Source: Caecitellus pseudoparvulus (taxonomy: Eukaryota; Bigyra: Bicosoecida). Taken from it: a stretch of 64,000 nt of DNA. The DNA lies in contig CBFFRQ010000042.1 in assembly GCA_965644315.1 (NCBI GenBank), positions 310,001 to 374,000 of the forward strand. The letters are read 5' to 3'. Position numbers and translations under genes: made by a program. Positions within the stretch are counted from its first letter, which is position 1; every line of letters begins with the position of its first letter. Below are positions 21,419-30,381 of this stretch, in pieces. Below the pieces are notes generated by a model. It was not told the DNA's origin. It saw only the letters and a list, made by a program, of their open reading frames with translations, and did no database searches.

Positions 21419-23651
21419 ATGGCCAGCAGGGAGCCTTTGGGCGACACAGCATCAGAAGCCCCATCCACCAAGGGCGAGTTAAAGGATGTCTGCGATGACT
21501 TTACCATCAATCGCCGTGACTTGCTGGGACACGGGGCATTTGCCGACGTGTATGCTGCCGAGAGCAAGGCTAGTGGCCAGCACGTGGCAGTGAAAGAGTT
21601 CCGATTGAGCAGCTCTGGCAGGACACAAGAAGCTCGGGAAGACATGCTTGCTGCATGCCGGGCTGAAGTGCGCAACATGGAGTTGGTGCGTGGACGGCGC
21701 GGCGCAGATGGCTCAAAGCGCACGCCATGTCAACGCCAGACGGCACCTTGTTGCCAACGCAGGTGAGGCAACGTCTGCCGGAAAGCTGCCCCGTGCTCTT
21801 TTCCCTCGGCACATACACGAAGAACTCAGACCTGCGGCTTCCGAATGCGGCTGGCGGTCAGTACCTCGGTGAGTTCAGAGCGACGGCATTCGGCGCAAGG
21901 CGAGCCGAGGGCAAGGCTCAAACGCACGTGAAACCCCTGCGTTTCCACATTCCCACCAGCCATGGTCATGCCACGAGCAGAAGGGGACCTCTTTGATGCG
22001 ATGGAGCGCAGCATGCAGAGCGAAGAAGGCATTTCATACGATGCTGTTGCCTCTGCGATGGCTGACAGTTTGCGGGGACTTCAGGGCATGCATGATGCTG
22101 GCTTGGTGCACCGGGACGTGAAGCTGGAGAACCTCCTCCTCGTCCCAGGGCACACCGCAGACCTGCCTCAAGTGCTGCTGGCTGACTTTGGCTTTGTTGC
22201 CGTCTTAGGGCCGGACGGCACGGTCCGGGCTGACGTGTCCGACGTCGTCGGCACGCTAAATGCCCTAGCACCAGAAGTCTTCTCAAATGGCGCCTACTCC
22301 ACCAAGTCAGATGTCTGGGCCCTTGCGTCCGCCTTCTACACGCTGTGCTTTCAGCAGTACCCAGTTGATCCGGTCAAGATGCGGACACAGTACCGCCGCA
22401 TGTGCAGACACCCGAACCCAAGCAGCGCCGCTCCCGCGCTGGCGAGCTTCATTTCAAGGTCCACGAAGCAGGCACTCCAGCTCGAGCAAGGGTCCCAGGA
22501 AGAAAGTTCAAGAGCTGCCCTGCTCGACCTTCTCGGGGCCATGCTTGAAATTGAGCCCTCGGCGCGAGCTTCCGTTGCTGATGCGCTGGGTCACCCGTTC
22601 CTGTTGGAGCACGGCCAAGCGGCTCGAGGGGGCTCCCTACCAGCATCTGCCGAGGAGCTTCGCAGGTTCAAAAATCGCCATCGAGTGCGCGAAGCTGCCC
22701 AGAATGTTGGAGAAGGGAAGTTTGCGGCTCTGCTGAGCAGCCTGCGACACGTGCTGGGTGGGCGAGACATGCCACCCATGCGGCTAGAGAGCATCTGGGG
22801 GGCGTTTCGACTGGGACTGGGCCAAGATGGAAGAGGCACACAGGGAGCAGCAGAGTCCCCACTCTCGGGGGGTGGTGGCCCACTCCGTTGTGTGTCGGAG
22901 AAAGACAGTGGCTTGGACCGAGGCCAGTTCGAGGTTACCATGAAAGCTCTCGGGCTCGGGGATGTCAACTTTTCGCGCCTCTTCGCTGTTTTTGACACAG
23001 ATGGCAACGGAACAGTGGACTACAAAGAGATGGTAGCTGGGCTGGCGCTGGTACAAGGCCCATCCGAAGCTGCATTGGAGGTGAGTCATCCTGCGTTGCC
23101 CATGAAGCCAGTCGTGCAAGCCAACGACTTGCGTGGAGTCCGCTGCCCCTGACAGATTTGTTTCGCTGCATTTGACCTGGACGGCAACGGGGCTCTGGAT
23201 GCATACGAGCTGGGGAACTTCGTGTCAATGCTTGACACTGGCAGCAAGAGCGCAAACCAAGACTTGCGAGACAGTGCGTCGCGCCCTGCGCGCCTGTCTG
23301 GTCGCTGCGCCAGACCCCAACCCCCCTCATACGTGCACCACAGACTTGGAGACCGCCTTTGTTCGCATGGACGTGAACGGTGACGGGATGGTGTCCTGGG
23401 ATGAGTTCAAGCACGGCGTGCAGGCTGATCCATTCCTAGCAAACATGCTGCTGGGCAAGATGCAAGCAGTGGGAGGGCGGCGTGTATCAGGGTGGAGGAT
23501 CAGCACTGAAGCGGAGCAAGAAGACATCATGAGGGCAGTGACTCCAAGGTGCAGCACGGCTGTGGACCGTGGAGCACTGGAGGCCGCTCGAGAGCTGTCA
23601 GCTGAGGCAGGTGGGAAGGGTGGCGCAGGGGGATGCTGTGTTGTGATGTAG
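21419..23651 (+). CDS. Calcium-dependent protein kinase (CDPK-type) with C-terminal CAAX box
   Basis: Ser/Thr kinase directly regulated by calcium. Five exons (21419-21685, 21763-21868, 21960-23080, 23156-23273, 23344-23651) give 639 residues. Kinase: Gly loop GHGAFADVY (about residue 36), Lys in VAVKEF, HRDVKLEN (about 174), DFG in LADFGFVAV, and ALAPEVFSNGAYSTKSDVW. After the kinase comes a junction region, a degenerate first EF hand, then three good loops: DTDGNGTVDYKE, DLDGNGALDAYE and DVNGDGMVSWDE. The end is GGAGGCCVVM: a CAAX box (CVVM, Met favouring farnesyl) preceded by a second Cys. The N-terminus is MASREP, so there is no N-myristoylation Gly as in many plant CDPKs. Exon joins are in phase and each restores a kinase or EF-hand block. 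Confidence 0.85.
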
Positions 23652-24012
23652 GCAGGAGAACAACATTTGCCTTGACAGGGGAAGTTGTGCCACTCGGTGT
23701 GACCGTCGAACTCACCCGTGTGTGTCTGTTGAAGTTTGTGTCCGAGGGCGGCCAGAGGCTGTCGTCAGCGCTGGCCGCAGACACTCGCCCGCTTGGGAGT
23801 CGACGGGTATGGATCGCACTTGCTTGTGCACGGCAAAGTGGTGTAGCGAGATGGCCAAGCTTGCCCACATACTCAACGCAGAGGCTGCTTCAAATTCACA
23901 ATAGCAGTCCCCAGCGGACACACTTCCATTTGGGGACAGACGCTGATGCTTCACGCACTTTGACCACGAAGACGTTGCCCTCCACATTTCGATTTCCGCA
24001 GGCGTGCCAGAG
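23652..24012. other. Intergenic region / leader upstream of GPKOW homologue
   Basis: 361 bases between two + genes. The last bases (CGATTTCCGCAG at 23990-24001, 11 bases before the ATG) look like both the recurrent motif and a possible 3' splice site of a leader intron. No separate gene recognised. Confidence 0.45.
23990..24001 (+). promoter_or_regulatory. Recurrent word variant (CGATTTCCGCAG) upstream of GPKOW homologue
   Basis: Same 12 bases as in the WD40 intron; ends 11 bases before the ATG. The terminal CAG could also be a leader-intron acceptor. Confidence 0.4.
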
Positions 24013-25980
24013 ATGCAGGGCTTTTCGCTCAGCCTGGGGGCAGCTGCAGCGAGTGTCGCCCAGCGCAAGCGGCAGCGAGAGGACGTTGCTGCTGCACAAG
24101 CAGCTCTGGGGATGGATGACGCAGGAGCCGCGGCAGAGGGCCAGCAGTCCGGAGCCGCTGGCAGAGAAAAGAGGCGCCTGGTCATCCCCCTGGCCGACAG
24201 CCGGCAGGTGCCTTCTTCCAGCGAGCAGCAGGGGAGCACTAGCATCCACTCTAAGCACTCAACGGCTGAGAAAGAGTTGTCACTGGAAGAACGTGCCGCT
24301 GCAGAGCTCATCGCGGAGCTTGAAGGGGAGAGCTCAGCAAGCCGGCGAGTAGCCTCCATCCCCCTGCCAGGCACGCCCCCTGCCCGGGAGCTGCCGGCAC
24401 CGAAACCTCAAGAGGAAGAGGACGCACAAAAACAACAACAAGATGTGCTCCAGGGCGACGCGGAGCTGAAGGCGCGCCTGTTCGCCCACGCCCGCAAGAA
24501 CCTGCGCCCAGGTGCTGGCGCGCCACTCCTGCTGCGCGCCCAGGCAGGCCGTGCAGACGGCGCGGCTCAGCTCCCAGAAGCCCCTGACTTGCGCAGCTCG
24601 GTGTACACAGATGTGCCCATTGGGGAGTTCGGGGAAGCACTTCTACGGGGCATGGGTGCCAGTGACGCTGACCTGGCAGGAGGCACTGAGCCCCACCGCC
24701 TGGCTGCCATCAAGGGGCGCACGGGGCTGGGGGCGACAGCGAACCCCCTCGCAGACATGGAGAAAGCAATCAAGTCTGAGAGCAGGCGTCTTCGTCCAGG
24801 TCAAAAGGCTGGCCCCTCGGTGCAAGACGTCCTGTCCAAAGTCCGCAGCGGCGGGTATGAAGCTGCGTCAGCTTCCAAGCCTGCTCCTGCCAAGGCCGGC
24901 AAGGCAGGCGGCCTTGCGCCAATCCGCTACGGTGCCCTCAATGTGGGCACTGTTGTGCAGGTAGACCGGGCGTCCCACCCAGCGCATGGCGCCGTGGGTT
25001 GCATCGTGAAGAGCGAAGGTGTGCCCGGCCTGGATGCGGTGGAGCTCCGGGTGGCCCTGGCATCCCTGCCCTTTCTGCAGGCCCTGCCTGCCACTGCTAC
25101 CTGGCCAGACATTGCGCGTGAGCTGGGCCAGCCCGCCGCCCCTGCTCCACTCACAGCTGCCATTGTGCCAGAGCCGAAGGTGGCAGCTGCGCTGATCCCT
25201 CCCGCCACCGCTGCAGCAGCGCAAGGCATCGTCGCAGGGGCAGGGGAGTTGTTGGAAGACCATGTCGGCAGCACTGCCCCCGCTCATGCCGCGGGCACAG
25301 TTGTCTTGCGGGTCAGCAAGGCGTACTGCCAGGCACTGCCGGCAGTGGACATGACCCCCGCGCAGCACGAGCAGGCACGGCTGTGTGCCGGGCAGCAGTA
25401 CAGTGTCCGCCAGGCAGTGCAGACAGAGGCCACAGCTTTCCTCACTCGCTTGCGGGAGGTAGTCGCGGACAAGGTGCAGGAGACCTTGCAGGTGTCCGGT
25501 CCAGCGGCGCCTGCGGGGCCGGCAGACCAGCCAGCTGCGTCCGGACAGCCCGCGGCATCAGGCCAACCCGCTGCTAGGCCCTCCGACAGGGCGGCTGAAA
25601 GCGGGCAGCCACATGTGCCACGCGGGCCTCGGACATATTGGCTGCAGCGGGGTATTCGCGTGCAGGTGGTGGACAAGCGCCTGGGAAGGCTGTACAGAGC
25701 AAAGGGCATCGTCCAAGAGGTGACTCAGCCCGGCCGGTGCACGCTGCTGCTGGAGGAGGGGTCCAGGCGGCACGTGGAGAACGTGAGCCAACGGAGCCTG
25801 CAAACTGTCATTCCAAAAGGCAGCTCTGGAGGGCGTGTGGTGGCTGTGCGTGGCCGGTACAAGGGGGATGTGGGCGTTGTGATGGACAAAGACAAGCGAC
25901 GGGAGCGGCTGCACGTGCATCTTGAGGAGGCAGGTAAAACCGTGGCCCTCCGCTTTGATGACGTGTGTGAGCTCGCTTGA
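24013..25980 (+). CDS. GPKOW: G-patch and KOW-domain splicing factor (GPKOW / MOS2 / Spp2-like)
   Basis: Nuclear RNA-binding protein; family members bind and activate the DEAH helicase Prp2/DHX16 in the spliceosome. Single exon from the ATG at 24013, 655 residues. The start MQGFSLSL is a family-like start. The Spp2-type G-patch core is VPIGEFGEALLRGMG (about residue 202). A middle KOW region begins near IRYGALNVGTVVQV. The C-terminal block WLQRGIRVQVVDKRLGRLY followed by KGIVQEV, and GGRVVAVRGRYKGDVGVV (second KOW), is diagnostic of GPKOW/MOS2. An Ala/Pro/Gln-rich insert with repeated PAASGQ units lies between the KOW regions. GTG at 24004 is in frame but unlikely as start. Confidence 0.83.
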   Translation: MQGFSLSLGAAAASVAQRKRQREDVAAAQAALGMDDAGAAAEGQQSGAAGREKRRLVIPLADSRQVPSSSEQQGSTSIHSKHSTAEKELSLEERAAAELIAELEGESSASRRVASIPLPGTPPARELPAPKPQEEEDAQKQQQDVLQGDAELKARLFAHARKNLRPGAGAPLLLRAQAGRADGAAQLPEAPDLRSSVYTDVPIGEFGEALLRGMGASDADLAGGTEPHRLAAIKGRTGLGATANPLADMEKAIKSESRRLRPGQKAGPSVQDVLSKVRSGGYEAASASKPAPAKAGKAGGLAPIRYGALNVGTVVQVDRASHPAHGAVGCIVKSEGVPGLDAVELRVALASLPFLQALPATATWPDIARELGQPAAPAPLTAAIVPEPKVAAALIPPATAAAAQGIVAGAGELLEDHVGSTAPAHAAGTVVLRVSKAYCQALPAVDMTPAQHEQARLCAGQQYSVRQAVQTEATAFLTRLREVVADKVQETLQVSGPAAPAGPADQPAASGQPAASGQPAARPSDRAAESGQPHVPRGPRTYWLQRGIRVQVVDKRLGRLYRAKGIVQEVTQPGRCTLLLEEGSRRHVENVSQRSLQTVIPKGSSGGRVVAVRGRYKGDVGVVMDKDKRRERLHVHLEEAGKTVALRFDDVCELA

Positions 25981-26067
25981 ATGCAGTTGCATTCCCGGGC
26001 TAGTTGCTCGATCAGGGCCTGGCATCCGTGTAGCCGTGCAAGAGCACCAGTTGGTCAGCGTTTCACC

Positions 26068-27264
26068 ATGGCCGCCAGCGGGGCAGCTGCACCAGTGACG
26101 ATAGCTGTTGTAGGGGCCGGGTAAGGGTCCTTTTGCATACCCCTTGCAGTGTGATTCCATGCACTCCTCGTTTCTTCGCAGGTATTGGGGGAAGAACTAC
26201 GTCCGGGCTTTGAATGAGCTGCCGCAGTTTGACCTGCGTTTCGTTGTGGATTCGAGGGAGGAAATCCAAGCCAGGTATAACAAGCAGCACCCTGGTCTGG
26301 TCGTCACTGGCGACATCAAGGAGGCACTGGACGATGATGAAGTACAAGCAGTCGTCATCGCCACTCCTGCCTCCACCCACCACGCGCTGGGTATGCAAGC
26401 ACTTGCGGCAGGCAAGCACTGCATCATTGAGAAGCCTCTGGCAACTAGCACAGCTGACGCCAAGGCGCTGCAGGAGGAAGCAGCCGCGCGCGGCCTGCAT
26501 ATTCTTGTGGGCTTCACAGCCATCTTCATCCCCAGTGTCATGCAGGCCAAGAGCATCATCGACTCTGCCGACTTCGGCACGCCCTTTTACATGCACTCCA
26601 CCCGGACCAACCTTGGCATCATCCGCGCCGACGTGAACGTCAACTGGGACCTCGTGCCCCATGACCTGGCCCTCTTCTTGTATTGGAATCCACACCCAGT
26701 GCAGTGGGTGTCGGCGACGGGCGTGGACTGTGTGAAGCCAGGAACAGAGAAAGCAGACGGTGAGAGCTGGCGATTCCAGGCACTGTCCCCACCGCTGCAC
26801 CGCAAATACTCCCCGTCACAGCTGTCTTTGCAACGATTAAGTTTAGCAATGGAGTCATGGGCCACATCATGGCCTCGTGGAGCGACCCTAAGAAGTGCAG
26901 GGAAGCGTTCATCGTCTCCAACAAAATGCGGGTGGCGGTGGACGATGTGGACATGTCCCGCCCCCTGGCAGTGTTCCACCAGAGCATCAAGGAGGAAGAC
27001 ATCGGCGAGAAGGTGCTGGATGCCGCGAGCAGCTTCGGAGAGGCAAAGATGATCACGACAGTGGGGGACACGGTGCTGCCGCGGGTGCAGTGGGGCGAGC
27101 CCCTCAAGAACCAGGTCCTTTCCTTCCACAGCCTGCTGACGTCCCCCGAGGCCACGACGCCTGCCTCAGCTGAGCTAGGCGTTAGGGTGGTGCAGTTGCT
27201 TGAGGCCATTGACACTTCCATGGCTGCTAACGGTGTGCCAGTTCCCATCTCCCCCCTGGAGTAG
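26068..27264 (+). CDS. Gfo/Idh/MocA oxidoreductase, WbpB/WlbA-like nucleotide-sugar dehydrogenase
   Basis: NAD-dependent sugar dehydrogenase of bacterial type. Three exons (26068-26120, 26182-26759, 26822-27264) give 357 residues. The first join rebuilds the nucleotide loop VVGAGYWGKNYVRAL. IIEKPLA (about residue 100) is the signature Lys-Pro motif, and NWDLVPHDLALFLY (about 172) carries the conserved catalytic-region His. STRTNLGIIRADVNVNWDL matches the subgroup that oxidises UDP-GlcNAc-uronate at C3 (WbpB/WlbA) better than inositol or glucose-fructose members. Spliceosomal introns show that it is a resident eukaryotic gene and not contamination. It stands at the head of three + strand sugar-related genes, and the matching WbpE-type aminotransferase lies at 54 kb. 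The exact substrate is inferred. Confidence 0.8.
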
Positions 27265-27471
27265 ATGCAGCAATGAACGCGCCTGCTCGACCCACAGCAG
27301 CAGCCCGGCAGCTAGCACAAAACTCTGCACCGTGGCGGCCCACCCTGCGGTTAACGCCCAAGCGCCCAAGGCAGCTCGAATCCGCCCTCTTGTGCCCCTC
27401 TGTCATGAGTCCCTGAGGCCACACGTTTCATCCGCCGGTTCCAGTCGGCTGGCGTTTCACCTGTCCCAGCC

Positions 27472-30285
27472 ATGGCCGTCGCCCACACAGCACCCAGCAT
27501 CCCAGTGCAGATTCGGGTGCCATGGGGGTCAGGCTCGGGCATCAGTGTGGGGTCTCCGCCTTCCAGTCGCGGTTCCCCTGTGTACAGTGTCAAACAGACC
27601 CCAACAGCAGGTGTGTTGGTCTCCCAGCGTTTCGCTCGCTTGGCTCCGCCCAAACCCACCTGCTCGCCTGAGCCAACCCTCACAGCGACTCCCACTGCAT
27701 CGACAAGCGCAAGTCAGCGTTGTCTGTCCACTGCATTTCGAAGCCTGCGTCGGAGGTTGTTCTGCTTTGCAGCAGTGCTCATGTGCCTCTCACTCGGCAC
27801 CATCTCAGTCGGGCTCTTCTCAGGCAGTGTCCTGGGAGTGGCCTGGAGGCAGGCAGCTGGGAAACCAGCGCCACTGCACCTCACCGCTGTTGTGTACCCT
27901 GATGGAGGCAGCGTAGCACAGCAAGGCCGGCTGTTCCGGGACCTGCAGTCCCAGAGCTGGCTAAATCCCTGGCTGCAGCTCAGCGTGTTGTGGGTGAACC
28001 CGGCCCCTGGGAGCTGGGTGGAGCGGGCCTTGTTGCAGGAAGTCGGCTGGCACGCCGTGTATGTGGAGGAAGAGGACGTACTCCCGGTGCTCCACACAGC
28101 CGTGCGGCTGGCGGCGGCTGCCGAGGCACGCCAGGCAGCCGCGTGGGTGGTTCTCGGCGACACGCTGCGACTGGCCGACAAGTTCAGCGGACTGGTGTTC
28201 CGAGCGTTGTTCCAAACACCACCCATGGACCCCGACGTAGGCGTCTACGAGTCCACAGCGCCTGTGCCGCGCCCAGAGCTACACTTGCTGCAGGCAGGCC
28301 AACAAGTGCTGTCCCTCGGCCACGGGCTGCCAGCGTGGGCCATATCCCCCGCCGTCGTTCGAGGCTTGGAGCTTGGAGCTGCCCCCTGCCACACGACCGA
28401 GTCCACACATGGCAATGCGACTGCAGTAGCGCTGGCCTTGGACCGCTGCGCGGTGTCTGGGCCAGCAGTTACGCCGTCGGTCGCCTCATTGCCGCAAGCT
28501 CTGGTGTGCCGGGCCCAGCCAAGGGGGGCCCCGCACAACACCAACAGCACTGCAGAGGAGCTGGAGGCGCTCCCAGACCTGCCTGACCACGCAGCGGCGC
28601 GTGACTTCATGGGCGGGCCAGCTGCCTACAGTGCCCTGTGCGGCACCAGCGCCGTGGTGGGCGGGGTAGCCACCACGCGCAACCGCCTGCCCCTCTTGCG
28701 GCAGGTGCTGGCTGACCTGGCAGGGCAGGTGGACCTCATGTACTTGTACTTGAACGGCCTGTCCTCCCCCCCTGCCTGGCTGCAGTCCCCTGAGTGGGAC
28801 TGGGTGCACCCCATACCCAGCGAGGGGACACACCCCCTCGCAGTGGGGGACGCAGGGGACGCTGGCAAGTTTGCAGGCGTGGACTGGGTGCCAACGGGGG
28901 CCTTCTTCGCGACTGTGGACGACGACTTGCGGTACCCGCCCCACTACCTGCGCAGTCTAGCCTCAGCCTCCGCTGCGTACGGGGACACCGCTGCAGTGGC
29001 GTTTCACGGGTACAGCGTCGTGTCCCCGTCCTGGTCCTACCTGAGCGCCCGGGCCCTGAACGTGCGCCTGCTTGGTAGTAGTGGCATGGACATGCCCATG
29101 CACGTCGGAGGCACGGGAGCCATGGCCTTCCGCCGCTCCGCTGCTGTCCCAGTCACATTCACGGACTTCCGGGCTCGCAACATGGCGGACCTGTGGATGG
29201 CCAGCGTCCTGCAACGGCACAGAGTGCCGCTGGTGACGCTGGCACACGGCCAGGGCTTTGTCACCCACCAACCCCTGCAAAGCGTGGGTGTGAAGACCAT
29301 CTGGGATGCCTTCGACGGCGCCGAGACGCCCCTGCAAGATGCTATCCTGCAGGGGCACGCGTGGTTAGCACACTCGCCCATGTGCGAGCCCGTGCCTGCT
29401 CGGCCCACAGTGTGGCACATGCAGCAAGCAGGGGGGCAAGACCGCCTGCAGGCGGTGCAGGCGGTGCACGATGCACGCGGCGCCAACAGCGTTGCCTTGT
29501 CTGAAATGCTGGGGCGTTCAAGGGGCGCGCTGGCTGAGCGGGTGACCGGCGTCATGCGCGCGCTGTCGCTGCACGCCCCGCCTTCGTCAGCTGCACCGAT
29601 CCTGGGCACCATGGCCCTCCTCGTGGACAGTGATGCAGCTGGGCGCCCTGTGGGCTCCTCCAGCCTCGGCTTCCGGAACGAGGGGCTGTGGGATGAAGCC
29701 CTGCGCCTGCTGCAGCGGGGCCTGCACCTGGCCACCCACGCGGCAGACGTCTCAAGCATTGTCTGCCCGGAGGAGAATGCGACGGCAGCCTGCTGGCACC
29801 CTGCTCGTGATGAAGAGGGCGGCATCGCCTTTCACAAGCTGCAGGGCGGCCCGGAAGGCGAGCCAGTGGAGCTGGCGCCGTCGTACGCTGGCTTGGTGGC
29901 GTTCTTCCACGACTCCATGCCCAGCGTCGGGAGGCGGGAGTTTGAGTTCCTGCTGACTGAGATGCAGCCCCAGGCTCTGGCAGTGCTGTCCATCGCCAGC
30001 CTGCAGCGCGGCGCCTGCTGCGTTCTGCAGTGCGACGCACGCCGCAGATGGCGCGTGAACACGGCTGCCTGGAGCAAGGATGCGTGCGAGGGTGGCGAGG
30101 ACCTGGCGGGGCATGCAGCAGTAGCGCTCATGGTGCACAAGGGCTGGCGGGTGGTGGATGTCCTGTCCCACTTCACGCTACTAGAGCAGCAGAGCTTTGA
30201 TGTTCTCGTGCTGCAGGGGCCGAAGGCTCGCGAGGCCGCCAGCACTCCATCTCCCCCGGAGAAAACAAAACAAGCAAAGCGTTGA
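27472..30285 (+). CDS. Membrane-anchored glycosyltransferase with tandem GT-A-like domains
   Basis: One exon, 937 residues. A 100-residue Ser/Pro/Thr-rich tail precedes one membrane helix (CFAAVLMCLSLGTISVGLF, about residues 102-120), giving a type II topology. Residues about 136-330 look like a first GT-A-type fold, but the metal site is replaced (WVVLGDTLRLAD). Residues about 395-620 are a bacterial-type GT2 domain: GGVATTRNRLPLLRQVL, LYLNGL, GDAGKF, FATVDDDLRYPPHYL (DDD metal site, about 481), HVGGTGAMAF and NMADLWMASVLQRH. This block set is one I know from bacterial capsule-type transferases. The C-terminal 130 residues are unassigned. It lies 207 bases after the sugar dehydrogenase and 96 before another glycosyltransferase, suggesting a shared glycan pathway. 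Confidence 0.72.
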   Translation: MAVAHTAPSIPVQIRVPWGSGSGISVGSPPSSRGSPVYSVKQTPTAGVLVSQRFARLAPPKPTCSPEPTLTATPTASTSASQRCLSTAFRSLRRRLFCFAAVLMCLSLGTISVGLFSGSVLGVAWRQAAGKPAPLHLTAVVYPDGGSVAQQGRLFRDLQSQSWLNPWLQLSVLWVNPAPGSWVERALLQEVGWHAVYVEEEDVLPVLHTAVRLAAAAEARQAAAWVVLGDTLRLADKFSGLVFRALFQTPPMDPDVGVYESTAPVPRPELHLLQAGQQVLSLGHGLPAWAISPAVVRGLELGAAPCHTTESTHGNATAVALALDRCAVSGPAVTPSVASLPQALVCRAQPRGAPHNTNSTAEELEALPDLPDHAAARDFMGGPAAYSALCGTSAVVGGVATTRNRLPLLRQVLADLAGQVDLMYLYLNGLSSPPAWLQSPEWDWVHPIPSEGTHPLAVGDAGDAGKFAGVDWVPTGAFFATVDDDLRYPPHYLRSLASASAAYGDTAAVAFHGYSVVSPSWSYLSARALNVRLLGSSGMDMPMHVGGTGAMAFRRSAAVPVTFTDFRARNMADLWMASVLQRHRVPLVTLAHGQGFVTHQPLQSVGVKTIWDAFDGAETPLQDAILQGHAWLAHSPMCEPVPARPTVWHMQQAGGQDRLQAVQAVHDARGANSVALSEMLGRSRGALAERVTGVMRALSLHAPPSSAAPILGTMALLVDSDAAGRPVGSSSLGFRNEGLWDEALRLLQRGLHLATHAADVSSIVCPEENATAACWHPARDEEGGIAFHKLQGGPEGEPVELAPSYAGLVAFFHDSMPSVGRREFEFLLTEMQPQALAVLSIASLQRGACCVLQCDARRRWRVNTAAWSKDACEGGEDLAGHAAVALMVHKGWRVVDVLSHFTLLEQQSFDVLVLQGPKAREAASTPSPPEKTKQAKR

Positions 30286-30381
30286 ATGTAGTCTGCCCTG
30301 TCTGGTCTCCTGCCGGCGCTTCTGCCACCTGCGCCGAGTGGCTGCCAGAGCGGGAGGAGGCACGCGCCCCCGCAGCCGGCC

